64,000 bases of DNA from Molanna angustata. Lineage: Eukaryota; Arthropoda; Insecta; Trichoptera; Molannidae. A program made the translations under genes and the position numbers. Under the pieces are notes generated by a model. That model did not search any database. It was not told where the DNA came from and was given only the letters and a program-made list of their open reading frames with translations. Positions 1 through 9,735 of this stretch are shown here, piece after piece. The DNA is taken from assembly GCA_963576475.1 (NCBI GenBank), contig OY754977.1, positions 17,246,033 through 17,310,032 on the forward strand, in the 5' to 3' direction. The stretch's first letter is position 1. Each line of letters starts with the position of its first letter.

Positions 1-560
1 CTTATGAAAACTTGATAATACTTCAAATCCATTTTATGAAAGTGATTGAGAGTGAGCTTTCTGATCGTGGGGACACTTTGAAATATTTGACAGTTAAAAA
101 AATGAGAAGCACTGATCACGGAGGTAAGTGCCGTTAAACAATGGAATCAAAACGCTAATGATTACCCATATCATGGATATAATTATATCATGTGGAGCTA
201 TATAATCTATTAAGATATTATACAGCTCTATAAGATAATTATATCCATGATATGGGTAATCATGAGGGTTTATTTTTTCGCCGCTTGACCAGACCCTCCC
301 CCCCAGATTTCCTTCAAAATCTAATGGAGTCTAAGCGAGTATTAGATACCTATACAAATTTACAAAAATTGAAAATAATTGAATGAGTTGGTACTTTAGT
401 CTATAATCGAGAAGCACGTCGTACATAGCACATAGTACACAGCATACTGCACACAGATACATTGTGATGAAACTTTCAAAATACAATCTCAGCATGACAA
501 TCTGCAAAAAAACATTAAAATTAAAGGTCCTTTGTTTGAACCCCGCTTCGACGTATTTCG
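1..560 (-). repeat. Copy of a palindromic repeat family, interrupted by a MITE
   Basis: This is a minus-strand copy of a dispersed repeat also seen at 15606-16045, 38205-38500, 40530-41151 and 58470-58915. Shared blocks include the region around GAGAAGCACTGATCA, the GGGTCTAAGCGAGTATTAGA-like block and the ACAGATACATTGTGATGAAA block. The homology breaks at about 122 and resumes at about 305. The foldback MITE of the next entry lies between, so it inserted into an existing copy. No coding potential is seen. Confidence 0.7.
123..302. mobile_element. Foldback MITE, ATTACCCATATCATGG family (copy 1)
   Basis: The block GATTACCCATATCATGGATA on the left is matched by its reverse complement on the right, giving a near-palindrome of about 130 bp. 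The ends carry the ATCAAAAC-type and TTTCGCC/CAGAC-CCCCCC motifs also seen at 34105-34292, 59970-60295 and 60296-60448. There is no ORF. It is a non-autonomous DNA element; the superfamily cannot be decided from the sequence alone. Confidence 0.75.
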
Positions 561-1240
561 TTCATAAATAAAACAATCATTCGCTTAATTACGTAAAAGT
601 TTGATAATAATAACGTACTTGTTCCTTTGAATACTGAGTAATAGCGCTAACGAGGTTTTTTTTTAATTCTATTTTTTTCGTCAATAAAACTGACAAATAT
701 AATAACTTACGCTTTTAATTTTAGACTAGACTATGTTTTACGTGACGCGCCATATTTTTATTAAAATTTTTATTCCAATAAACGTAGACTATTTGGGTTG
801 AAAAAAGTATTTTTTTTATGCAGATAAGAAAACATTGATTTTTGAGATCGAGAAACTCAGCAAAAAAATATTAACATTTTAATTCTTTGTTTACGATAAA
901 TTCTTTACAGTACATAAAAATGTAATAACCCGCCTGTTTTGCGTTTTGTTCAAAATTCCAACGAATATAATTTGAAACATTTGCTGTGTACGATATTATT
1001 ATCCTGGATTTTTCTTACAAAAAAATATGTTACATCCCCTGAATTATTCTGAAAATACAATACATGATTCACTAATGTAATATTCGCAAAAAATAAAGTT
1101 TTTCCGTACAAAACATATTTCCGTTTCATTATTTGTAACGGACAACATCTGCCATGTTGTTATACAGTTTATTATGTTAGTGGATATATTATTAAAATGA
1201 AACAAAAAATTATATTTTTCTATTGTGGATAGTAATAATA
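560..1240. other. AT-rich gene-free stretch
   Basis: No gene, RNA or repeat structure was recognised. The short open frame on the minus strand around 1044-1289 runs into a SINE and is not a gene. Confidence 0.6.
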
Positions 1241-1390
1241 CCGACCGCCGTGGCACAGTTGGTAAACCGTTTGGTTTCTGTGCAGGCATCCTGCGTTCGA
1301 TCCCCAGCAGAGGAGAAATGATTTAAATTCATTTCTCACGCTAACGTTGCTTCTCTGGGCTGACACTGGTTAGTTTGAATAAAAAAAATA
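1241..1390 (+). mobile_element. tRNA-derived SINE, family A (copy 1)
   Basis: The tRNA-like head has an A-box-like TGGCACAGTTGG and a B-box-like GTTCGATCC. It is followed by a conserved body (AGCAGAGGAGAAAT, TTGCTTCTCTGGGCTGA, ACACTGGTTAG) and an A-rich tail. The same head and body occur at 26303-26522. The body continues past a true tRNA length, so this is a retroposon and not a tRNA gene. Confidence 0.8.
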
Positions 1391-1860
1391 TAAAAAACAT
1401 CATTTTTAGGAACAAATATGTATGGTAAGCGTATCACAATCAATTATAAAAACATTATGTAAAACTATGGAGGACATTATTTTTATTTTTATTTATTAGT
1501 TTTTACTATGTATTCAGCACCTAGCCTACGAAAGGTGACAAGATTTGTGATTTCTTTTATGTTTGGTGGTAAACTATCATATATTTTGAAACCTTTATGG
1601 TATAAACTATTTTGTGTACATTATAATCTCGTTTTTGGAAGTCTAAAATCCTGACATCCTCTCGTAGGGTAAGAGTGAACACTGACATTGAATAATATAT
1701 TTTTCTGCATATATTTTGGAAGCATATTATTTTTTAGTTTGTAAATCAAATTTAATGTGTTGTTATTAATGTATGTTGTACAGTCAAGATAACAATGTTT
1801 TCGAAAAACAATTGTCTAATGGTTAGTTTTTTTATTTTATATCATCTTTTTTATTGAATA
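1391..1860. other. AT-rich gene-free stretch
   Basis: Nothing recognisable was seen. Confidence 0.5.
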
Positions 1861-1861
1861 T

Positions 1862-2290
1862 AGGTATGGCACCTGGGAGTGGTTGCGTTTACCAGTGCGC
1901 ATCATTTTATGTGTCAAAATTAGAGATTTTTATATTAAACATGTCAATATAATTTGTACTTATATGTTATTTTTATCTATAAAATCCGCCTGTTTTTGAA
2001 ATATGAATTTACTGACATATGTAAAAAATTTAAAAAAAGAAGATTTTTTTTTTTCGAAATCTTGTGCGCTGAACATATCACCAAGTTTCATTGTAATCAA
2101 ATGGATGAAAAAAGAGCACAAAAAGGACTAAAATCTGCAATTGTTATGTATAGAAATCTACCTTTTACATGTGCCAGACTTACATTTATCGTGCCTACCT
2201 ATATTTTATAAGGAAGGAAATATCACAAAACCAACCTTTAAAAAATGAATTGTTTTTTGACGTTGCTATCTCTTAGGCTATATATGTAGT
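1862..2290 (+). repeat. Dispersed repeat of about 400 bp (copy 1)
   Basis: It shares ends and interior with the opposite-strand copy at 32295-32650. One end carries CCTGGGAGTGGTTGCG, the interior has ACCAAGTTTCATTGTAATCA, and the other end has GACGTTGCTATCTCTTAG. The 85-residue open frame inside (1954-2211) is not kept open in the other copy, so it is not a gene. It is probably a non-autonomous transposon. Confidence 0.7.
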
Positions 2291-3027
2291 ATTAGTAGTG
2301 GAAAATATAAATATCACAGTAAACATTTTGAATATACAATGCGACATTTAAATTTCAATAAAACGTAAATTCCAACACCTTATATCTTCCTTAGATATTT
2401 ACCGGTTCGAAAATATGTATACCTGACCAACCCTCAATAGGTACAATTCACCCCCAATCCAAGTTGGTATTTGATATCCAGGACTTTGAAGAAATTTCAC
2501 CGCATCCCAACATTCATTTCCGCCACGTCAGTTTATTTATATTACGTATTTGATCTTACACACTCTCACTCAACCTGTTTTCATCCACTTCATTTCACCG
2601 ATACCTTCATTATGTTATTATCTATTTTCTCCCCCATTCTTCGCCATTCATTTACAAAATCTTATTGGTTTACCGCATCACGTCAGTGATGAGAAAACTC
2701 AAGACTTTGTTTGACCAAGAAGATTAAATACGTAGGCACCTACCTAGTCTGTAAAAATAAAATAAATAACGTCATGTTTTTTTTTTCTATTTGATCATAC
2801 GATTTTTTACAGTTTCTGCATACTTATATCATTGATTATTGTCCGTATTAATTTGTAAAGTGCGTTTCATTTAAAAGTGCACTTCGTGGTTATGTTATTA
2901 TGATTGGATTTGGTGTTGTAACGCGTTTTAAACATGATATTACCTACAGTTAGGGATTTTTTTCTTCGTTTGTAAAAGTTATTTTTGATAAATCAGCACA
3001 AATCGTTAAAAAACCAATGTGTTTTAT
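2291..3027. other. AT-rich gene-free stretch
   Basis: Nothing recognisable was seen. Short open frames (such as 2471-2689) have no visible domain. Confidence 0.5.
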
Positions 3028-3519
3028 TTAACCCTTTACTAACCGATGATTCCAATTGGAATCATTAATGTATTTTACGTATATCTCAATGAAAATTGTT
3101 ATCAGCTGTGTTATTTCTCTTCTAAATTATTAATCACAATATTTTTGATCGCTTACAATACTGAGAATGACGGAAACTTCTGTACTCGGTTATTGTACAG
3201 TTGAAAACTCGGTTATTGCGAAATGTGCTTTTCTTGCTAAACACGGTTATTCAAAATTTAATGAATGTGAATTCTTTTTTGTTTGCTAGCATGCTTTATT
3301 TTTTTTAATTAGGTAATTATATTTCCTTCAATGTCCAATAATAATTAAAAATGAATGATTTTTATGTTATTAAAAGTATAAAGTTTTATATATAAATGAT
3401 GACAATTGGAATCGTTAAAATTTCCAAAAAAAAAATCAAAATCTCTTTATATTTTGCCCATTTTTATGAAAAATATTTAATTTCGTAATGCTTTCATAAT
3501 TCGGTTAGGAAAGGGTTAA
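3028..3519. mobile_element. piggyBac-type MITE with TTAA target duplication
   Basis: TTAA at 3028-3031 is followed by CCCTTTACTAACCGA. At the other end the reverse complement of CCCTTTCCTAACCGA is followed by TTAA at 3516-3519. This gives 15-bp terminal inverted repeats with one mismatch, CCC at the tips and a TTAA duplication, which is the piggyBac signature. The sub-terminal motif GATTCCAATTGGAATC is partly repeated near the right end. The element is 484 bp without the TSD and has no ORF, so it is non-autonomous. Confidence 0.85.
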
Positions 3520-3834
3520 AATAATTAATGACGACTTACATTCTATAGTTTCATTCTATTATAATTACTTCAGATTGTTTTCTGTTACAATTTCTTGCTG
3601 TGTTTTTAAATATGAGATTCGAGGAACTGAATGGCAACATTACTCAGTTTATCTGACTGATTGACACTATTGACAGTCCTACCAACATAAGTGCACTTTT
3701 AAGGGAAAAGCAATATAATTTTTAATAAATAAAAATTACTGTATTATCTCAACATATTTTACAATTACACAAACAAGACTACTGCTGCTCGACTAGGGAA
3801 CCCTGTTCCAGGGCTAGCAGTTCACAACTTTACA

Positions 3835-4121
3835 GTAACAATACTTGTTAATTTTGTCGACGGATAATTCGTGGTGAAACTCCATTACACTAGGTATAAA
3901 TGAAAACACTAATTTGTTTAAGTTTCTCTATTTAATCACTATTAACTATTTAAAAAAAGATTGTGTACCAATATTTCAATTATATTTATACTCTGTTCAC
4001 ATTCATTTTCGTGCACTCTGACGATGATCTTCAACAGATCGATACCGGTCAGTGCCAGTTTTAAATTAAATAGTGAAACTTAAACATATTAGTGTTTTCA
4101 TTTATACCTAGTAACAATACT
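3835..4121 (+). mobile_element. Short insertion with 11-bp target duplication and internal inverted arms
   Basis: GTAACAATACT occurs at 3835-3845 and again at 4111-4121 as a direct repeat that frames a 265-bp insert. Inside, the block from about 3891 (AGGTATAAATGAAAACACTA) is matched by its reverse complement ending at 4110. The arms are about 46 bp with small differences. Between them lies a hammerhead-ribozyme-like motif. An 11-bp duplication and a hammerhead motif both fit a non-autonomous Penelope-like element. The class assignment is inference. Confidence 0.6.
4013..4055 (+). ncRNA. Degenerate hammerhead ribozyme-like motif
   Basis: The order of parts matches a minimal hammerhead. GCACT (4013-4017) pairs with AGTGC (4051-4055) as stem I. 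The core CTGACGA is at 4018-4024. Stem II is GATCT (4026-4030) with AGATC (4036-4040) around a five-base loop. GATAC then stands where GAAAC is expected, and GTC (4048-4050) is the cleavage triplet just before the stem I 3' strand. The A-to-T change in the GAAA core and the extra T after CTGACGA suggest it no longer cleaves. Penelope-like elements are known to carry such minimal hammerheads. Confidence 0.4.
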
Positions 4122-4159
4122 CTTATGAACCTGGGTGATGATAGTGTCCGCTCTATATT

Positions 4160-5515
4160 TGGTAGGCACACAATCAAGATACTTTGTTCTAATAACCACT
4201 TCCTCAAAAAACATCAAAACATCATAATACATGTCAATAAAACAAATCCCGAAGCGATTTGACATTTTAAACCATAGATAAGTGGTCATAAATCAATGTT
4301 GTCAGGTGTGTAGATGTACTTGTATTTAAAATATCTATATTCTTATACCTTACTTCCATTATTATTGAAGACCAGTTTTTTTTCTGTTTTAATCACTATC
4401 GCTTATTTTGTATTATTAACACTATTTTAGCCAATTTTTAAATGGCGCATTTATAATATCCAAATACAGATTTTTATCAACCAATTAATGTTAACCGATC
4501 ATTAAAGTATATTTGATGTCATCGGGAAGAAATAAACTGCGTTGGAAATACTTCTAAAAATGTATTTATTTATTGAAATATTAATTCTTAAAAAAAAAAC
4601 GAGGAAATCGAGGAATACAACAAAAAAACAAATTAGTCAATGGAAGTAAAATATTTTTAGGTCTTAAAAATGATAATATTTGATATACGATATAAGATAC
4701 AATATGTATATATTTATAAGATACAAAACAAAACGAATTAAAAATTGAATTACAAAATTTCTTATTTTTATTTAAAAGATTATAAAGACTGGTTTTGCTC
4801 ATCTCTGTCCTATATATTGTATTGAGAATCGAGTTTCGAATTAATATAAATCATAATTAGTATGTAATTTATATTAAGATGTTAAACATGGTTGAACCTT
4901 ATTAGGTTATTCCTAAACTATATACGTATACCGCAGGTATTTGCGTATAATGAGAAATTAATTCATAGGTTTTCCACGTACTGAAACCTAATATGCATAT
5001 TTAAATAAATCACCTAAAAGATCAGTGTCTCAATTCATACAAAATCTTAACATTTTAGCACTGGATAAACTATTTTTACTATTTAACTATTTTTTTTTGT
5101 TCCAGTATCAAGATTTCAAGATAAACTCACAAAACGTAAATAGTTAGAAAAATATTTTTAAAACTTCTTCACTTTTTTTTATCATACTGAGGACAAATCA
5201 GTCGCTCTGCAATCAATTGGTCGTGTCGTTAATTTATTCGTAGTTTTGAGACAAAGTGAACAGCTAAAAGAATGTGCCACAACGGTCTGAAAAAAAAAGT
5301 AATTTTAATTTTGAATAAACTTTTGAAACTTTGTGTCACACACTTTTCTCCGTCGATACCTCGTCCGGTTTCGGAGAGTACCTCTCCTTTGTCTGGAGTT
5401 CACTTTCAAATTAAATGTGCTAAAATATGGTGATAATATATTATCATCATGAATATGTTCAAATGTTATTGGAAAGATGTGTACAATTGGACTACCTGCG
5501 ATATGTGTATTATTG
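4160..5515. other. AT-rich gene-free stretch
   Basis: No supported feature was found. Several short open frames in poly-A/T-rich sequence (such as 4581-4802) are compositional. Confidence 0.5.
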
Positions 5516-5760
5516 TTAATTATGTAACCTTAATGGTATATTTTTTTCCTTTGTTTTCCGAATTGTCAAAATTAACCCAGACTTATTAAAATGTAATATT
5601 TTTATACCTGTACTATTATCAAAAGTATGTGCATGTTCAATAAGCATACGATTTGCTAATTTATAGATTTTTTTTAATATCGCAGGTGCTCTTTTATTCT
5701 TGTACCTTGATATTTCTGTATGTCTTTCCAATGTAAAATGCATTTTTATACTTACTGCAA
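5516..5760 (-). pseudogene. Penelope-like GIY-YIG endonuclease remnant
   Basis: On the minus strand, frames that must be switched twice give FYIGKT, then RIKEH, then HMLIEHAHTFD-like and IKILHF segments. This order is that of the GIY-YIG endonuclease domain at the C-terminus of Penelope-like retroelements (YIG..., R-I-K-E-H, and ...HTFD..VKIL). The 75-residue open frame at 5516-5743 holds the second half. Frameshifts break the domain, and no reverse transcriptase is seen nearby. The match is from memory of family motifs, so confidence is moderate. Confidence 0.5.
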
Positions 5761-5929
5761 GTTAATTTTTAAATACCTGATTTTGTTGTTATTGTTAATA
5801 TGGCACACAAATTAAGTTTTCGTAATAATTTTAAAATTATTTCAATTTGTGTTGATAGTATTAAAAAGGGCTGTTTCCAGTGACTGAAAACATAAAAAAA
5901 ATATATTTAAACCGCCTATAACACCAAGC

Positions 5930-6215
5930 TCTGTGATCTTTACCAGGACATCAGTGTAGTCAAGTTTATTAAGATTAATAGACTGCGCTGGTTGGGACAT
6001 TAATACCGAATAGATGATCTGGTGCTCCCAAAAAAGGTGTTATCTAATGACTCAACCGGTAAAAGAAACTAAGAGAGACCTAAACTACGATGGTTGGACG
6101 GCTTTGTCGCGGATTGTTGGGCTATGAGGCAGCAGAACTGGAAGGTGGCAGCCAACGATAGAGCAGTATGGAGAAGATACTTGAAGGCAGCTAGGATCCA
6201 TCAAGGATTGTGACG
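5930..6215 (+). pseudogene. C-terminal tail of a non-LTR retrotransposon reverse transcriptase
   Basis: The plus-strand translation gives KINRLRWLGH, then RPKLRWLDG and NWKVAANDRAVWRRYLKAAR, ending near IHQGL. This is the characteristic end of insect RTE/R1-like polyproteins (INRLRW.GH ... RP..RW.DGV ... NWR..A.DR..WR..L.EA). Stop codons interrupt it. It is a 5'-truncated dead copy. Confidence 0.75.
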
Positions 6216-6639
6216 CTGAAGATGATTATGAAGACACATTTTGTTCTCAAAGACACATAATTATGGAGTAATAAAATAAATACAGTAAAAAGAAAATATT
6301 TAATATATATTTTGGGGGAATTTTGCTGAATTTTAAAATTGTGTGACGAACATTCACTAGAAAAATGTTGAAAATACGTTTTTTAGTTTTATATGCTCCC
6401 TTGAAGATACTTACTAACTTCTTTTGAACAAGAAGTTGTGCCCTCAAACCTACACTATGTTTATGGTACATCAGTCTTAACTATATATTTATATTTAATT
6501 TGAATCAAAATCATATTTATGAAGTGTTCACTAGCTTATAGTCTAGGAATTTTCGTGTTTGATTTTTTCTAAATCCCACACGTTTCAAATAAAATTTTAA
6601 TGAATCAAAACTGCTGGGAGAAAACTGAATCAAAATTAA

Positions 6640-6990
6640 GGCTCTTGTATACCCCAGGTATACGGATGTACACAAAAATGCACACTAAATTACCTTCTTA
6701 TGTATGAAACACGAAAAAATATTGTATATTAGCCTAATCTGTCACATACAACACTTTTTCGTGAAAAAATGGCGAAATTTAGAGGTTTTTTCGAAATAGC
6801 AAGAATAGTAATTAAAATATTTTAATAATAAAAACTCAGCCGGTAGATTTTATATTCTCTTTCGATTGAAATAAAAATCTACCTCATAGACGTTGTAGTT
6901 TTGTAGTTACGTATAGTAAAAAAATAAAAAAGGGTTTTATTAAAACTTATTTTACAAGAAAAATATTAAAGAAATTCAAATTTCAAAAAA
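6640..6990 (+). repeat. Dispersed AT-rich repeat (copy 1)
   Basis: This block aligns with 15040-15460. Shared anchors are GGATGTACACAAA, TTACCTTCTTATGT, GAAACACGAA, CTCTTTCGATTGAA and AAAAAAGGGTTTTA. The two copies are clearly diverged, so the family is old. No ORF is seen. Confidence 0.65.
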
Positions 6991-7780
6991 ATCATGCAAT
7001 AAAATTAAAATGTAAATACAAACTCTCCTTTATTTTATAGACGTATCTTTTGTAGGTATTAGGGAAATTATTTTCAAAATATACTATATAGCCTACTATA
7101 GCCTCTTAACGTAAAAGTGACCATCTTACTACAATGACGTAAATAATAAAACTTGATAGTTAAGTTGTCAACGTTTGATTTGGAGCACAGCTATGTTGAT
7201 AGGTACATACCTGGGTTAATAGTCATGTGAAGTTAGTTGTCACCGTATTAGTTCAACAAGCTGCCGCAGTCTACAAGTTGTCGCTCTACTTCCGGTTAGC
7301 ATTACTCAATCGGAAGCGGAAGTCCATAGCCCACTCAATGAATTATTCAATAGACAATTTGTCACCCACGCTATCATGGAAGACGTGATGGAGACAGAAT
7401 TATTATATCCATGAATTGACTGCATTCTAATTATCTACGGTTCCATCACCATAATTGAATATTTAATAATGACAAACCTCATCAATTATATTATCGAATA
7501 CCATATACTTCACCAAAATGTCACCGCATATACTGTCCCTGAAAGAATTAAATTTTGAAAGAGAGACGTATCTCAGCGAAAAACTTTTTATACAGCCAAC
7601 GAAATGGATTGATTAGTTTCTATTGTTTTCATAAATACTCTTGTTTCATTATTTATTTTGTTCTTTGTCTGTTTTTTTACAATTCCAATCGTGACGAGTT
7701 CAAGTGCTCTGTTTGGTAGCCTATGGAAGATTAGCACAGACAAATACATCATCATCAAGTATGCCTTAGAGACAGAATTC
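6991..7780. other. Gene-free stretch
   Basis: No supported gene. 7240-7400 is slightly richer in GC but shows no clear domain. Confidence 0.45.
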
Positions 7781-7789
7781 GCAATGACG

Positions 7790-8112
7790 ACATTAGGCGG
7801 ACCTGTGAGACCGAGGACATCATATGATAGGAGAAGAATCAGGAGGGACCACGTCAACGGGATGGACGCATCTCGAACCCCATCCATAGAGGCAAACGAA
7901 ATCCCACCAGGGCATCGCCTCCCCAGAAGACCACCGAAGAGATGTAAGGATAGCTGGACTTCAGCTTCACATGAATAGCTTTCTCGAAAAACAGATCTAC
8001 GTTCTAATATAAGAAGAAGAAGACAAGTAAGCCTTCTTTGATCCAGTAATGGGCAAAGGCCTCTCCCTGAGACGTTCACAGCTCTGAGCTCTCTATCCTG
8101 GGCAGACATCAT
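7790..8112 (+). pseudogene. Non-LTR retrotransposon 3' remnant
   Basis: Plus-strand segments such as GHRLPRRPPKRCKDSWTSAS resemble the end of Lepidopteran LINE polyproteins (RPPKRW.DSW). They are followed by a GAAGAAGAAGA-type tail near 8010. The opposite-strand CCCAGGATAGAGAGCTCAGAG...TGCCCATTACTGG portion (8030-8112) looks like a second LINE tail (QDRELR...GLCPLLD) on the minus strand. Open frames on both strands here (7588-8112 and 7658-7978) are remnants and not host genes. Confidence 0.5.
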
Positions 8113-8590
8113 CTAACAACCTTCAGCCACTCGTCTTATGACATCGTTGTCTGAGGTCCAGTTTGCTATTCCAGAACTTTTTTTTATAATGTACCTACAT
8201 TATACAAAGATATATATTTTTACATCATCTCTTAGGTTTGGTTGTTTCAACAAAACTTTTAGTAATGGTGTAGTCAAAATAATTTGATTTCATAAAAAAA
8301 TTCAATATTACGCCGTTGAAAGACCTTAGATTTCAACGAAATATCCAAAAGTATTGAATAATTTTAGGAAATCAACACAGCTTTAGAAGAGAGAAATAAC
8401 TACTGCGTCTGAATATGAAGAAAACGGCGCATTGACAGTAAACGGATCTCATTACTCAGTAAATTAATCAAATTAATAAATAATTGTATAAACAAATTAA
8501 GGAATAAATAATTGAATAAATAAATTGATGAATTAATTAATATACGAGAGTTGACGATGAATAAACCTTAAACGGGCAAAAGAAGTGTTA
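8112..8590. other. AT-rich gene-free stretch
   Basis: Nothing recognised. Confidence 0.5.
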
Positions 8591-8724
8591 GAAGGCCACA
8601 AACAAGGTGATCTGATGATATCAAACGAGTGGCTGATGGATGCGGTCTGCTCAGGATAGGAAGCTGTGGAGGTCTCAGGGGGAGACCTATGTCCATTGCT
8701 GGACGAAGGAAGGCTGAAGAAGAG
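8590..8724 (+). pseudogene. LINE reverse transcriptase tail
   Basis: The plus-strand reading gives SDDIKRVADG and, after frame changes, the equivalents of W...LGE.Y/PMSIAGRRKAEE. This is the end of the same type of LINE polyprotein (SDDI..., ...DR..W..L.E.Y..QW). The copy is interrupted right after AGGCTGAAGAAGAG by the GC-rich insertion of the next entry. Confidence 0.6.
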
Positions 8725-9259
8725 GGAGATCGCGATCCACTTCCACGCCGGCGACGCTATAGAGCCCATTGGCCCTGTTCACCACCGGACGCAGCCGCAA
8801 CATCGGACAAACACAAAATATCCACCATCCATCGGGTTCAACCACTGCCCCCGAGAATCCAACCTCAAACGGCGGGGCAACCGCTCAAGATCGGCAGCCG
8901 GGGCAAGCCCCTAGCACAACCGATCGAACGGAAGGGCTTGCCCCCGCGCCCCTCGGTCCTCGTGTTGGCGTCCGAAGGTTCCGCGGGCTAACACCGGGGG
9001 CATCCGACGCAATCATCACCTGTCAGATTTGACGTCTAGTTGTCAACACAGGATGTCTGACCCGACGTCTGCGCCGGCGGTGTGCCCGAACCACACAACA
9101 ACATTCGCCACAGTTTGACGAGTAACTGCCGAGCGAGACTAGAGGCGTCCGTCCTGCTCTTCTCTAAGTACAGAATTGACGAGGGCACAACAGCGTCGGC
9201 CGCCCACCCCCGCCTTTACTGCCTAGGCCCTTAGAGCCGCAACCTAGGCTGAAGAAGAG
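8711..9259 (+). mobile_element. GC-rich 521-bp insertion with 14-bp target duplication
   Basis: AGGCTGAAGAAGAG is present at 8711-8724 and again at 9246-9259 and frames 521 bp of strikingly GC-rich DNA in an AT-rich genome. The insert has no long poly-A, no terminal inverted repeats and no convincing pol III box pair. Open frames of 80-120 residues on the plus strand overlap one another in different frames and look compositional. A 14-bp duplication points to target-primed (LINE-driven) integration. The source sequence was not recognised. Orientation is not certain. Confidence 0.65.
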
Positions 9260-9326
9260 AAGATTATGAATAGAACCGTGTGGCAGCTGTTTCGAGCCGC
9301 TGGAGATAGGTAATAAAGAGATGGAA

Positions 9327-9488
9327 GGTCGATATCAGAGCGCGCTGGGCTAGTAATCCAGTGGTCGCGAGTTCGAATCCTGCCTCGACCGTTCACCTAT
9401 AGCACAAGCATTTATGCTTATTTTAGGGAACGTAGGAAGATGTATACATATGTACTTGTTAAACAAGGACATATTCATTAAAAAAAAA
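9327..9488 (+). mobile_element. tRNA-Thr-like SINE, family B (copy 1)
   Basis: The head reads as a tRNA with a CTAGTAA anticodon loop (AGT, threonine-like) and B box GAGTTCGAATCC. It is followed by the body ACCTATAGCACAAGCATTTA, GGGAACGTAGGAAGATGTA and ACAAGGACATATTCA with a poly-A end. Seven bases are missing from the D arm compared with the other copies (38931, 52790 and 53938). That deletion would break the A box. Confidence 0.85.
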
Positions 9489-9735
9489 CTTCTCCTAGGA
9501 TAGTACCTACACATTCACAATTAGGTCATATAAATTCAAAAGATGAAGAAGAAAAATAATTTTTCTTTTCTTCAATATGTCAACCAAGGTGATCTCTACA
9601 ATTCATTGTCCTGGTAACATCACCACTACACCCATCTTCCTCCTATTTTATCCTCATGTTTTATGTCATCAGACCACCCTGATGTATGTAACGTGTATGT
9701 TTATATGTACATAAATAATCTCATAAGAACTCTTA

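Larger units (their letters stand above)
3775..4160 (+). repeat. Older dispersed repeat split by a younger insertion
   Basis: The motif GACTACTGCTGCTCGACTAG followed by GGGCTAGCAG recurs at 26095-26140 and 37240-37290. After GGGCTAGCAG the copy at 37290 continues smoothly into ATGAACCAGGTGAT. Here the matching ATGAACCTGGGTGAT comes only after a 276-bp interruption, so the interruption is a later insertion. Confidence 0.7.

Noticed and set aside
1241..1312. tRNA gene
   Set aside because: Only the A and B boxes fit. Acceptor and anticodon stems do not fold well, and the body repeats at 26303.
7588..8112. 174-residue minus-strand gene
   Set aside because: It overlaps LINE tails on both strands, has no recognisable domain and no support as a host gene.
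8629..9032. Proteins of 82-120 residues in three frames
   Set aside because: Overlapping frames in a GC-rich insertion with few stop codons; no domain, and the first part crosses the LINE/insert junction.
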